Positions 1 to 10,030 of a stretch of DNA of 18,910 bases are shown piece by piece. The first letter of the stretch is position 1, and each line of letters begins with the position of its first letter. Under the pieces are notes generated by a model. That model searched no databases and was not told where the DNA came from. It was given only the letters and a program-made list of their open reading frames with translations. The stretch lies in NCBI GenBank assembly GCA_900617975.1, contig UZAE01013593.1, forward strand, positions 2,017-20,926, given 5' to 3'. The DNA is from Rodentolepis nana (lineage: Eukaryota; Platyhelminthes; Cestoda; Cyclophyllidea; Hymenolepididae). The translations under genes were made by a program, and so were the position numbers.

Positions 1-92
1 GAAGTCAACTGCCGAATAATCGGCTTTTTTGGCCGTATGAGTATACGTTGCCCAGGGTGCACCACGTGGAGGTAAGTCTATCACGCACCCCA
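1..92 (+). repeat. Dispersed repeat, copy 1 (3' part only)
   Basis: This stretch matches the 3' end of two further copies in the window (near 1852-1942 and 9964-10030). The shared blocks are 'gaagtcaactgc', 'gtatgagtatacgttgc' and 'gggtgcaccacgtggaggta', with scattered substitutions. The copy runs into the left window edge, so its full length is unknown. It has no coding potential I recognise. The family is unidentified; an old non-autonomous transposon or retroelement fragment is a guess. Confidence 0.75.
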
Positions 93-1063
93 TTGGCCGT
101 GGATTAATGAGCGTGATTTATTTGACCACGGCTGGTTTCTTAAGTATTTCGCCTTATCACTAATCTCATTCTTTGAAAGAGATTGATGTCGCTATCACAC
201 ATCTTCCAGATCTCGAGTCCTATTTTTTTGTCGATAAAAGCAAACTTTACATCGAGTTTTATTGTTATTCTATTGATAAACCACCTAATTTTTTTCCAAA
301 TAAGTTGGATTAAATAGGGTTTAGTTGAAATAGCTATTCAAAATACCTCTTTTAATTTCTTTTTATCCATCCAAGAGCTCAATTCTTGCTAAATTAATTG
401 TCATTATTGATTTAACTTCCGAATATGCCATTGGTCAAATTACATGATGCGCCTTTTCCCAATGTTCAAGTTTCCCCTTAACTTATTGAATAACCTTTTT
501 TAGCTACTTTTTCGAATATTTATAAAGTCGTAGAAACAAAATATCAGAATCTGCTTATTATTAGTGGAACTCCGTAATTGAGATTGTGGGCATACAAAGT
601 CCAAGTTCACGCAATTGGCATTTTTCAGTATAAACCATTGATTAATTCTTTCCGACAACAGGAATGTAAACAACCAGACCACCTTCAACACTCTCAAATC
701 AAGTTGGCTTTGTATTTACTGCGTATATGTGGAAGGTTCAAGACTGTTGACGTGTCGGTCATGTTTTCAATCACCCAGGGCCTGCCCTTGACACACATCC
801 CTGTTTATTAGGTGAAACTATGGAAAACAACCCCCCCCCAACAGCCATCTTTATATTTTCCTTGAAGTGAAAATAATCATTTCGTTGAAGACATTATTTT
901 CAGATTCGTGTTTAAATTTTATGAATATTGTAGCCAGTAGACAAATAGTATTCTTTTAGTGATTTGGATAACACTCTCAAAAGCACGTGACCTAGCAAAT
1001 GTGTTTACTTCGTTGTCAACACAAAACAAAACAGCAATATTTTTTAATATCTGCATTTTTTAG
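93..1063. other. Intron (or upstream) sequence of SQOR, no exon recognised
   Basis: This AT-rich non-coding stretch precedes the first SQOR exon in the window. I looked for the preceding SQOR exon, which should carry the first catalytic cysteine in a CAGAPQ-like motif, and did not find it. The missing exons are therefore probably left of the window and this is the 3' end of an intron. It contains a C9 tract at 831-839. The splice acceptor for the next exon is the 'tttttag' ending at 1063. Confidence 0.6.
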
Positions 1064-4000
1064 AACAAGAAGAATAAGGACGCGACTATTCTCTACTTCA
1101 CCGCAACCAAGACCATGTTTAGTGTTCCGAAGTATTCACAAGCACTGGAGAAGATCTGTCAAAAGAGAGGAATCAATTACAATTTGTGTCAAAATCTGGT
1201 CGAGGTAAGATATGCCTCAACTTACGCATAAACTGTGAGTGGCACTCATTTGAAGTAAATGGCTGAAGTCGGAATACTTTTAGCGCGATGAATATTTCAT
1301 TGGACAACCTCTAGGTCAAGTAGAAAGTGGCGGTGTACAGTTAGTGTCGCCTATTGCCAAATGGGGTGTCTACTTAAAGTGAGTCTTTGGGACAACTAAA
1401 CGTAAGTGGTGCTGAAGTTGGGGGTTAGGTGAACATGGGGTAGTCATTATTTCGCATGAATGGAAGAGGAAGGTTAAGCCGATCATCCTGATCGAAAGAG
1501 CATAAGTAGGTAATTTTTCGAAAAGCCAACTTTAAATTACTCTCGGTTAATTGAATTCTGCTACTAAAGACCACCAGAAAAGAGATATTGAGTTATCAAG
1601 TTTGGTGACATAACAAGATGGGCCATTTAGATATTCATTTACATCAAATTGCAGGCTTTCTGATAGTTATCATTAGCCGTATAGCTGACTTCGAGCACCA
1701 CAGAGAGGAAGAATATCAAAATCGTAGTGGGGGAGAGTGATGCTCAGATGTAAGAGAGACAGATTCTAAGATAGAGAAAAAGGTATGGTAAGGTGAGTAC
1801 TGTGAAGTGGTGGAATATGACAAGGAGTAGGGTCATAGTAGTTTGAAGTGAGAAGTCAACTGCTGGTTTACAAACTTTTTTATCGTATGAATATACGTTG
1901 CTCAGGATGCACCACGTGGAGGTAAGTCTACCGCACACCCCCCTGCGCATAAATGTATCTCATTGAATGTTCTATATTCAGTTATTTGAAAAATGACTAC
2001 AGTTTTTTGCATAATAGAAATGCATAAAAGATAAATTACTCTTTTTAATTCCTCAGGTGGATCATAAAAGAAGTGTAGTAGTTATCGAGAATTTGGAGAC
2101 GAAAGAACGTCAAGAATACCAAGTAAGTTAATTCTCGTAATCTAAAAATCGAAATGACTCTTCTACTTTTGTAGTTTGCCCAAAAGCGATATTACTAATT
2201 GCTTTAAGAATTCGGCTTGAAATGTGATTTGATGGTAAAGTCCCAACTCCTCAAAGGCCACAAGGCCAAATTCTACAAAAACATCAACTCTTACATACCG
2301 TTATTGATGCACCTTTCTGTCAGTTTGGTAGTTATTTGAAAACGTCAAATGGTTTTGACAAGGTCCGTGACGAAATAAGGGCTTTTTGTGAACATTTTCA
2401 GTGGACATCAACCTATTGCAGGATAGATTTTAAGGGTTTGGGTAAAATTAAGGCATTGGTATTAGCCTTTTTTTCAGAATTACTTAACAACGTTTAAATT
2501 CAATACGCTATTGTTGTACTTTTGAATTTAATTACCCCCCCCCCTGTGTAAATTCAGATCCTTGAATAACAGACTATAACTAATTGGCGTTTTGTTGACC
2601 TCAAGGAAACTCATTTCCCTCTCGGTATAAACATCATATTGGTCAGGAGGTGACTTGAATGTTTTCGTGGCACACAAGAATTACTTCGTCCTTCCTGAAT
2701 GTTTTATTTTTAAACCTTGAATTGCTTCATTCACACTTGGATATGTAAGGCTAACAGTGAAGAACCCATCGTTAAAATTATTGGCTAATCAGACAGTCGA
2801 TAATTTAGGAAATATTCATTTAACAAATGAAGAGATTTACTCTATACAATTCATCGTCTTCAGTACAGTTTTTCACAACTCCTATTGCTGTGGTTTTGGA
2901 AATGATAGCTTTATTATAGAGATGCATTCGCTAGACTTGCACAACCGATAGGTTATGTTCTAATATGAGTATTTGAAATGAATTATTTTTTAGTATGATT
3001 TTCTCCACATTACACCTCCAATGTCTGCTCCGGAAGAGCTGAAAACGGGACCTGACCTTTCATCACCCGATTCGAACGGTTTTGCCACCGTGAATCCTGA
3101 GACGCTTCGTCATGTCAAATATAAGAATATTTTCGCACTTGGCGATTGCTCCAATATTCCCACTTCAAAAACAGCTGCTGCCATTTGTAAGAATTATTTT
3201 GAGGAAAATTATGTGTGTTACTCATTTCATCATTTCAGTAGTACTGTTGGTGTGGTTATTCAATTTTAGTAATGGCTAGTGTAAAGCACCAATTATGACA
3301 CCAAGCACGAATCGGAAAGGAGCTTTTGTTAGAGACAGAATCAAATAGTCTTTTGGTAGATATATCTGATACTTTGCACACCCGGAACCATATCTTCATG
3401 AGAAATATAAATCAAGAAGGAATGTAAGATGCAAAGGTGTAGTAAAGCGATAATTCTTTTCAAATAAATCACATCTCTCACCATCTGCATGGGGCTTAAA
3501 ATGGACATGTTACGATACATTAGCCTTCCACAAGCTGCTATTCTTCGATGTTGGACTAGTTTGTTTGAGTGCTTTCTGACGAGTTTTCGAAATTTGACTA
3601 CTTTCAATTAGTAAGTAGGAACGCGATTGCCAAATTAAAGTGTATATAAATTTTGTAAGCTTCTTTACAACCTCTCATCTCCTAACTGACTTGAGCGCAG
3701 CAAAGCCAGATTCACAACCGCTAATATTTCAAAAAAGCTTGATTCATAGATTTAGAAATTTTTTCCCCCTCAGTGTTTGTTCAATCCATGTCCGTTCATT
3801 TTATTTTGTACCTTACTCACATCATACCATATATGTGTTCCTCGAATTTTAGCCACATAATTAGTAGATTTTATTGCTAGATTCTTGTTTATTGGATGAT
3901 TCATTTCAACTCCATTTAGCTTCTGAAAGTCAGGTTTTGTGTGCAAACCTCGCAGACGTTATCAAAGGCGGCTCAGGAGAAGTTGCGAAGGTAACATTTG

Positions 4001-4824
4001 ATTAGATAATTATTATATTTACTGAATCTATATTACATTTAGCTCAATTTCGCTTATTTTTTTCAATTTTTCAATTTATAATTAATTAATTTCCTCATAT
4101 TGTTAATCACATTGACTTTCATATTTCGGCATTATTTTAATACATTTAGTGTATGACATTCAACCGTTAGTCTTACTGTAAAGATAAAATCAATGCGCAG
4201 GTGAATGTACTTGTGTATACTTTTGTAGTACAATGGCTACACGTCATGTCCTTTGATAACGGGATATTGGAAAGGCATCTTGGCTGAATTCGATTACAAA
4301 CTGACTCCGATGGAAACATTCCCAGTGGATCAGTCTCAGGAACGTGCCTTTTTCGCTTGGTTCAAGCGCAATGTTTTGCCACCTCTCTACTGGAATGGGC
4401 TTATCAAGTAATGCTACTTAAATATTATCAGTATACGACACGAAAATTCCGCATCAAATAAACGGTCAACCATGTATGTTTGTGTATGCATGACATTTAA
4501 AATGGCTTCGGTTGCAATTAGTGTACACACCACTCTACTCATTCAATAATCTCTGTTTGATTGAGGCTTAATTGTACTAACTTCACGAAATCTATTATTA
4601 GCTCTCCTTTATTTTATAAATAGAAAAACCCAGTCATCTAATAAAGTTAAAATGTATGCTCATGGAAGATAGTTCAGACTCATATATTTGCTGTTTCATT
4701 GGGCAACTTATATTAGATAGTGAAATATTTTTATTGGAATATTTATAACTATTTTTTTTATTTTAGGGGTTCATGGAATGGCCCAAGCACATTAAGAAAG
4801 ATTTTTCATTTGGGAAGGGGATGA
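1064..4824 (+). CDS. SQOR: Sulfide:quinone oxidoreductase, mitochondrial, C-terminal half (six exons)
   Basis: SQOR oxidises hydrogen sulfide at the inner mitochondrial membrane, passing electrons through FAD to ubiquinone. Exons read here are 1064-1204, 2057-2122, 2994-3186, 3920-3990, 4229-4407 and 4767-4824; every intron is GT-AG and the joined frame stays open for 235 residues. The animal protein is about 450 residues, so the N-terminal half, with the dinucleotide-binding fold and first catalytic cysteine, is missing to the left. Seen here are the quinone-side motif HITPPMSAPEELK (exon 3), the FAD-contacting block GDCSNIPTSKTAAAI (end of exon 3), and YNGYTSCPL (exon 5, Cys codon 4247-4249), which holds the second redox cysteine equivalent to human Cys379. 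LAEFDYK and the C-terminal LRKIFHLG also match animal SQOR closely. The ATG at 1115 is internal. Polyadenylation signals lie at 4875 and 4900. I am very sure of the family; the exon 1 boundary is slightly less certain. Confidence 0.95.
1205..2056 (+). other. SQOR intron carrying dispersed repeat copy 2
   Basis: This GT-AG intron (donor gtaaga at 1205, acceptor cctcag at 2056) separates exons ending in NLVEV and starting with VDHKRS. Much of its 3' half is the dispersed repeat at about 1628-1942. The rest shows no coding signal. Confidence 0.85.
1628..1942 (+). repeat. Dispersed repeat, copy 2
   Basis: This copy aligns along its whole length with the copy at about 9729-10030 and, at its 3' end, with 1-92. 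Shared blocks include 'ctgacttcg'-like sequence near 1686, 'cagatgtaagagagacaga' near 1746, 'aaggtgagtact' near 1790 and the terminal 'gcaccacgtggaggta'. By eye the identity to copy 3 is moderate, with small indels. It sits inside an SQOR intron in the sense orientation. No reverse transcriptase or transposase is encoded, and the 68-residue open frame on the other strand looks like chance. Confidence 0.8.
2123..2993 (+). other. SQOR intron, non-coding
   Basis: This GT-AG intron (donor gtaagt at 2123, acceptor 'ttttttag' at 2993) contains a C10 tract at 2535-2544 and a 64-residue open frame near 2757 with no recognisable similarity. I see no other feature. Confidence 0.85.
3187..3919 (+). other. 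SQOR intron, non-coding
   Basis: This GT-AG intron (donor gtaaga at 3187, acceptor 'catttag' at 3919) splits a serine codon after the SKTAAAI motif, and the frame is restored exactly across it. A hammerhead-like core at 3576-3592 was examined and rejected. Nothing else stands out. Confidence 0.85.
4408..4766 (+). other. Last SQOR intron, non-coding
   Basis: This GT-AG intron (donor gtaatg, acceptor 'ttttag') splits a lysine codon. Reading through the donor gives a TAA stop straight away, so splicing is required to add the C-terminal exon. Confidence 0.85.
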
Positions 4825-4874
4825 ATCAATGGAACATGTAAAATTTCTAGCTTAGATTCTCATTCCGAAATTAA

Positions 4875-4905
4875 AATAAATATATTTCACATTATTTCCA
4901 ATAAA
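4875..4905 (+). terminator. Polyadenylation signals of SQOR
   Basis: Two canonical AATAAA hexamers, at 4875-4880 and 4900-4905, follow the SQOR stop codon (4822-4824) by 50 and 75 bases. This predicts a short 3' UTR. The cleavage site itself cannot be seen. Confidence 0.7.
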
Positions 4906-6290
4906 TTACTCAATTTTAGTCAACTTTTTTTATAATTTCCTTTTAAAGGCTTTCTTATTGAGCTATGGAATAGAAAAGTTTATTTGAGGCGGTGCAATGC
5001 TTAGTAGTGCTGTAACTAACAGCTTAGTTCCGCCAAGCAAAAGCATTGAAATATCATAATTGCCAAAACTGAACGACCCTAGAAAGACTCCCTACACTCG
5101 AGAATAAACAAATATATGCTTTGGTATTTCAAGAAATAAGGGAAAGATGTACACAAGAAGGAATTTTTGAAAATTGAAATGTATATGAAAGTAGGCAAGG
5201 AAGAGAAAATAGAGGAACGTGGCTATCATGTCTGTTTTAGTGGGAGTTCGAGTTAAGCACTAAGTATTATGAAAGTGTGTTTAGGCGTTTGAGTCATGGT
5301 ATTCGAATGTGCATATCTGGTGTAATTGATGGGATATTAGTTTTTGAAAACATATTGAGGTACATAAAGGCAAAGCAGGCATTTGATGAGTTCAATTGGT
5401 CCAAATGTTATGTACGCTTTACTCTTTTGAAGGTTTTTAGGAAATAGATGGAGACGTTGGGGTTTGCATTCGAAGGTGAGCTGCTAATATGGAAAATGGC
5501 TGGACGCAGGGTAAACATGAGTGGTAGTTATAATTCCATAAGGAGCAAGTGTTTAATATATAGGGACGTTCACTTCTTAAATGTATAAAGCAATAGCCTT
5601 TCCGTGCAAGGGTGGAAAAATTCAAGTGAATTTTGTGTTGTATAGAGCGTGCACATAATAATCATTAGTAAATTAATGGAGTATGTTGACAATATTCATC
5701 TGTCTTTCACATTTGACGCCTCTCTTTTGTGTCATTATGCCAGCCTGCAAATGTTTTAAGTCCAAACATAATTAGGACTAGAAATATCAGATATTTCGCA
5801 CCCAATGCTGGTTCAATATTCTCAGAAGTACTAGTAAATAAAAATATTATTATTAAAAATAAACAGGCAGACGATTTGTGTCCTCAAAAGCTTCTTCTGG
5901 GCGTCTCAAAAAATTATGACATAGGTTACTAAAGCTATTTTAACAAAGTATGTAGTTATTTAGTTGGACAATAAATTTTTAAATACATGAATATAAAAAG
6001 AGCTAGAGTAAATAATCATAAATAAATAAAAGTTTCATATTGTTTGTACTTGAATTTGATGATATAATTGAGATATTCTAAATCATAACAACGCGGTTAT
6101 GCTATAAATTAATTAAATCTATATTTAATTATGTCAAAGAGTTATAATTTATAACCCAACGAGTGAAATAAAATAGTGCATGAAAAAAATTACTTAAGCA
6201 GCACGTTTACCGGCGCTGTTTATTTATTGACTACTATTATTTGTTTTAATATCCTTGTTTAACTGAGCGAATAACGCCCGTTTTTTCATA
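4906..6290. other. Intergenic region between SQOR and the ATG8-like gene
   Basis: About 1.4 kb lie between the SQOR polyadenylation signals and the candidate 5' acceptor of the ATG8-like gene. No coding exon was recognised. The left part has nested short inverted repeats at 4988-5048. The stretch 5940-6200 is very AT-rich, with TATA-like sequence around 6100-6130, and is the likely location of the downstream promoter. A 62-residue and a 67-residue open frame here match nothing I know. Confidence 0.6.
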
Positions 6291-6292
6291 AG
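6281..6292 (+). promoter_or_regulatory. Candidate 3' splice acceptor in the 5' UTR (cis or spliced-leader)
   Basis: A pyrimidine run, 'ttttttcataag', ends in AG 24 bases before the ATG of the ATG8-like gene. It looks like a splice acceptor. It may serve a 5' UTR intron or, if this is a flatworm, spliced-leader addition. An in-frame TAA at 6272-6274 with no ATG between supports the assigned start codon either way. Confidence 0.35.
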
Positions 6293-6316
6293 GACGATTT
6301 GTCAATTTGTGTCAAG

Positions 6317-7212
6317 ATGAAATTTAACTTTAAAGAATCTCGCACTTTCGGTAAATTTAAATTTTAAGCTTAGACTGACGTTATAGATGAACGCCTGAAT
6401 GATGCCACCAAAATCAAGAGAAAGTATCCGGACCGAATTCCAGTAACTATAAATTACCCTTTCCGATTTTCGGAAACGTTATAATCTTTGTTCTTATAAT
6501 GGATATTTTAATGCTTTTTGATAATTGGAACAGGTTTAATATGGGTTGGTAGATTTACCTATTTCCCTTGTTCTATATTAGTTGCATTCGTTCAGTTGTT
6601 TTTTTCGTTCTTTTCGGATACGTCCATTTCAATTGATAAAAGCTATTTTCTGTTAGGTAATCGTTGAGAGACACCCCGGATCACAAATTAACGATTTGGA
6701 TAAGCATAAATTCCTTGTTCCCAATGACATAACCGTCGCCCAATTCATGTGGATTATTCGTAAACGACTTCAATTACCAGCTGAAAAGGCCCTTTTCCTC
6801 TTCTTCGACGATTTTGTTCCTCAATCTAGGCAAGTGCATTGCATTGCAAACGTATAATCTAGATTCTGTCATTACGACCTTAGTTTGTTTTGTTTATTAC
6901 GCAATTTTCCGCATTGCTTATATGCCATTTCAGTCTTTATTTGGTGTCACAATTTGTCAAATATAAATGATTTTAATGCATTTGGGGTGATGTTCAATTG
7001 TAAATCGTTATCTTACTCCTACCACGTATTTTCAGGTTTTAAATTTGAGTATTGATCTACTTGATCGTCGATCTCTGTCGGTTTATATTTTTGATTTTAA
7101 CTGATTTTTTCTCCATAGCTGGACAATGGGTCAACTTTACAACGAGCGCAAAAGTGATGATGGTTTTCTCTACGCTCATTACAGTGGGGAGAATTCATTC
7201 GGCTCTTTGTAG
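6317..7212 (+). CDS. GABARAPL2: ATG8-family ubiquitin-like protein, GABARAPL2/GATE-16 type (four exons, complete)
   Basis: ATG8 proteins are conjugated to phosphatidylethanolamine on autophagosomal membranes and recruit cargo receptors; GATE-16 also acts in intra-Golgi traffic. Exons are 6317-6350, 6387-6442, 6657-6829 and 7119-7212, joining to 118 residues against 117 in human GABARAPL2. Residue numbering matches the human protein. MKFNFKE begins the N-terminal helices, KYPDRIPVIVE is at 24-34, the LIR-docking residues include Lys46, Lys48 and Arg67, and ITVAQFMWIIRKR is at 55-67. VPQSS at 84-88 and SGENSFG ending at Gly116 point to GABARAPL2 rather than GABARAP or LC3. Gly116 is followed by Ser-Leu, so ATG4 would have to remove two residues before lipidation. 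Intron 1 is only 36 bases and intron 3 is GC-AG. The nearest AATAAA downstream is about 1 kb away (8243), so the 3' UTR is long or uses a variant signal. Family assignment is very secure. Confidence 0.96.
6351..6386 (+). other. 36-base intron 1 of the ATG8-like gene
   Basis: The donor is gtaaat and the acceptor 'gttatag'. A branch-point-like 'gactgac' lies near 6373. Removing it joins TTC G to AT GAA and gives F-D-E-R in register with the family. Retaining it would bring in a stop. Very short 5' introns are known from flatworm genes. Confidence 0.85.
6830..7118 (+). other. GC-AG intron 3 of the ATG8-like gene
   Basis: The exon ends at AG (6829) and the intron begins gcaagt, the classic GC donor context, ending in 'ctccatag' at 7118. 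Joining AG to C gives serine and restores PQSSWTMGQLY, which matches GABARAPL2. No GT donor nearby gives the family sequence. Confidence 0.88.
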
Positions 7213-9728
7213 TACCCTTACATTTTCCATTTCCCCCTGTAGCAGCTCAGATGAAATCACATCAGTTTTATCCCCTCCCTTGGACTTGTTTTACGTCTCT
7301 CTTCCTTTGCTCTCGTATTATTTCTGTTGTGTTTTTTGCTGACTAAATGCATGTCCTGGTTTACACGATTACTTACTCTCTCATTGTCTCCGATCTCGAT
7401 ATATTTTTTCGATCACCTACGCCTTTCAATTTTTTGCGTTTTTTATGACTGGGCTCCAGTAGCCTGATTTATGGTAGCATTTAAGCGTCCTGTTTTAACT
7501 GGTGAATGTGGTATCATTTTGGGCTGCGTAGTGGTTTGTTCCTATTGTTTTGTTATTGAATTGGCATACCTTAAGTAGAAGGGTTTTCAGCTTATGTTGA
7601 ATAATTTACTGTCTAAATTAGACCTCGGTAAATCGATCGATGCCATCGTCTCTATGCTCTTGAGAATATGCGAAAGTGTCGTCTAACCTGAGTAAATGTG
7701 GATAAACTTCTACATAGAAAACATGCGATTTTAAAACGGACTTGAATTATCTATTTGAATTGAGGGCTGTGTGACTCATTCGAGTGAAGTTATTTGCAAA
7801 TGATCGGATGTGAACTACGCCACTGATGCACTCAGTGACTTGCACTATGATCTTTGGTTTAACTATTTTTGTGGGTACGTTAGGTAGGGCCCTTTTAACT
7901 GAAATAATCAGTTTCACAAACTATTAGTCAATATCCTATAACATTCAAAAACGATTTCTAACTTTCGAAGTCTGATCAAAGCTTATGTCTTGAATTACTT
8001 AAAGGACACGACGGGGGGGGGGGGAATGTAATTGATTTTCTCATCTTGGCATCCAGTTTCGTGTTCCCACCTTAAGCATCCCACTCTTGTTGGATTCAAT
8101 TCACTTTTATGCAGAAGCTACTATTTCACTAATGAGGAATAGGGAAATTTTGATCCTCATCACAAACACCGAGAATATTTATGGTAATAGACTATAGCAT
8201 TCTTGCCTAGGAAAGACGAATACAGTGATATCAAGGCTAGGTAATAAAACCGGTTGATTAGCTATTTTACGGTGGCTGTGTAGGTTCTCATTAGCGTATT
8301 ACCCATCATACTGTTAGCAGCGTTAGTTGGACGCAATTTTGAAATGCTTTTCTCCTCTTTTCGGGATTAAGTTGACTGTTTAAGTATGCTCGAAACTGCA
8401 CTGGCGAATGTGTTTTACCATTCTTGCCAATCGAAGATTTGCTGAGCTATGCAGCTGTTATGCTCTCTAATGTAAATGGGGGGGGGTAAATAAACATGTG
8501 TGAAGTCATGTAGTCACGTGAGCTTTGCACCGAGCGCGCTGGCCTAATTACCCTTACAAATTCCATCGCCTCCCTCACCCCCCCACCCCCACAAAATGTA
8601 CTTTAAGAGAAGTCAAGAGAAATCGATTTTTCTTGCGTACATAATGCTTATTTCAGTTATGCGATTTTATTCACATTCTTTGCGGAGGCAAACACTTTCA
8701 GCCACTTGCTACCATATGAACACATTTAAGTATGTAGGAAGGTGAAATAGCCCTATTTTAAGGTGTCAGAAGTGGAAATCATGGAACCAGGAGAATCCAA
8801 CTTCATCTGTGATAATGGTTCAATGGATTAAGTGCTTCTAATTAAATTAAAATCTTGATGAGGCCTGTCTTTTTATTCATGTTTTCTGCTCCACATATTG
8901 AAAATTCTAAATCACAAGAATGCCATGTCAATATCTTCCGAAAGGTACTTGATTTTTTTATGTCTTAGCCCTTAGCATAAAAGTGGCACTTACACAAATA
9001 AGTGCACGCATTTTAAGTAATAAAAGTGAGACATTGACCTTCGATTCAATTCGGAAGAATTATTGTAAATGTAAGGAAATGGTTGGGATAATGATAAGGA
9101 CACATTTTATGTTTTTTTTCAACCAAAAGTACTGATAGCTGTGATTTTGATGCCTATACCATTTGTATAAGTACCAGGCAATGAGGATTTTAAATTTCAC
9201 CACCAAGACTGGTGACACGTGACCTCGATTTGCAAGTTTAATTAAACTGAGTAAGCTCAATTGTAGTGAATAGGTAAAGCGGTGATTGATAGCCTGTGAA
9301 TGCAATTTTGGTTGGTAAAATGCAGCAATTGGTGGCGGTATATTTGAAAAATAATTTCTTATTGATGGAATTTTAATTTACACGATGTTCGAAAAATAGC
9401 TTCGAGAAATATTTGCGTGGAAATCGTCCAACTTCTTCTTTCCCAGTTAGCCGGAATAAACTTGCTTTTGAAACGAACAAAATAAGTGGCTATCTTCATT
9501 ATTTCCAAATGTTATTCTTCTTAGTTGCTTTTACACTTGAGAGAGATAAAAATGATATTGTTATAAGTTTTTTTCTGTACGCTTGAATGTTTATAATAGT
9601 TCAAAAGTGGCTGGAAAGCCACCCAAGCGTGTGGAGTAAACTTTAAGAGATTTGTTGTAACAGGAAAACTTTTCTATATAAATCACGAGTTAATGGAATG
9701 TTTTACTATTATTTTATTAGTAAAAAAC
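7213..9728. other. Intergenic DNA downstream of the ATG8-like gene
   Basis: The first part (about 7213-7445) is pyrimidine-rich and probably 3' UTR. AATAAA hexamers occur at 8243-8248 and 8489-8494. G tracts lie at 8013-8024 and 8478-8486, and a C-rich tract at 8578-8590. A small hairpin (GTGGCT, loop GGAA, AGCCAC) is at 9607-9622. No exon of any gene I recognise is present on either strand. Confidence 0.6.
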
Positions 9729-10030
9729 GTTTATTTATTTATATCAAGTGGCAGGATTTATGATAGTCATCGTTAGCCCTTTAGTTGACTTCGGACTTCA
9801 TAGAGGGTTGGAACAGCCAAAATCACAATTTTGTCGAGGGGTGAGAGAACAAAATTGTGATTCACAGATGTAAAAGAGACAGACAGACGCAAAGATAGAG
9901 AAAAGGTAAGGTGAGTACTATGGAAGTGGTCGAATATGACATACAGTGGGGTCATTGTAGTTTGAAGTCAGAGGTCAACTTCCGGTTTATAGACTTTTTA
10001 CCATATATGTATACGTTCCCCAGGGTGCAC
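9729..10030 (+). repeat. Dispersed repeat, copy 3
   Basis: This copy aligns with copy 2 from about 9729 ('ttatttatatcaagtggcag') to the terminal 'gggtgcacca' at 10030, in the same orientation. Shared blocks include 'gatgtaaaagagacagac', 'ggtaaggtgagtact' and 'gtatacgtt'. It lacks the 'cgtggaggtaagtcta' end seen in copies 1 and 2, and it carries an internal perfect inverted repeat that copy 2 lacks. It sits in the intergenic spacer. Confidence 0.8.
9821..9862. repeat. Perfect 14-base inverted repeat inside repeat copy 3
   Basis: The arms AATCACAATTTTGT (9821-9834) and ACAAAATTGTGATT (9849-9862) are exact reverse complements separated by 14 bases. The transcript would form a 14-pair hairpin. 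In copy 2 the matching interval (about 1718-1743) is shorter and has no such arms. Confidence 0.9.

Noticed and set aside
1115..1117. ATG within the first visible SQOR exon as a possible start codon
   Set aside because: The frame continues upstream to a good splice acceptor with sequence matching SQOR, and starting here would lose half of the enzyme.
999..1208. Open frame beginning at 999 that overlaps the SQOR exon
   Set aside because: It reads the exon in a different frame from the one matching SQOR, and its start lies in the intron.
3576..3620. Hammerhead ribozyme-like core CTGACGAG-tttt-CGAAA
   Set aside because: Stem II would have only one base pair, and no convincing stems I or III can be formed by the flanks.
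7052..7342. 96-residue open frame over the last ATG8-like exon
   Set aside because: It is a shadow in another frame; the GABARAPL2 frame ends at 7212 with clear family sequence.
9773..9955. Coding capacity in repeat copies 2 and 3 (open frames on the minus strand)
   Set aside because: The two frames do not translate to similar proteins, and neither contains reverse transcriptase or transposase motifs.
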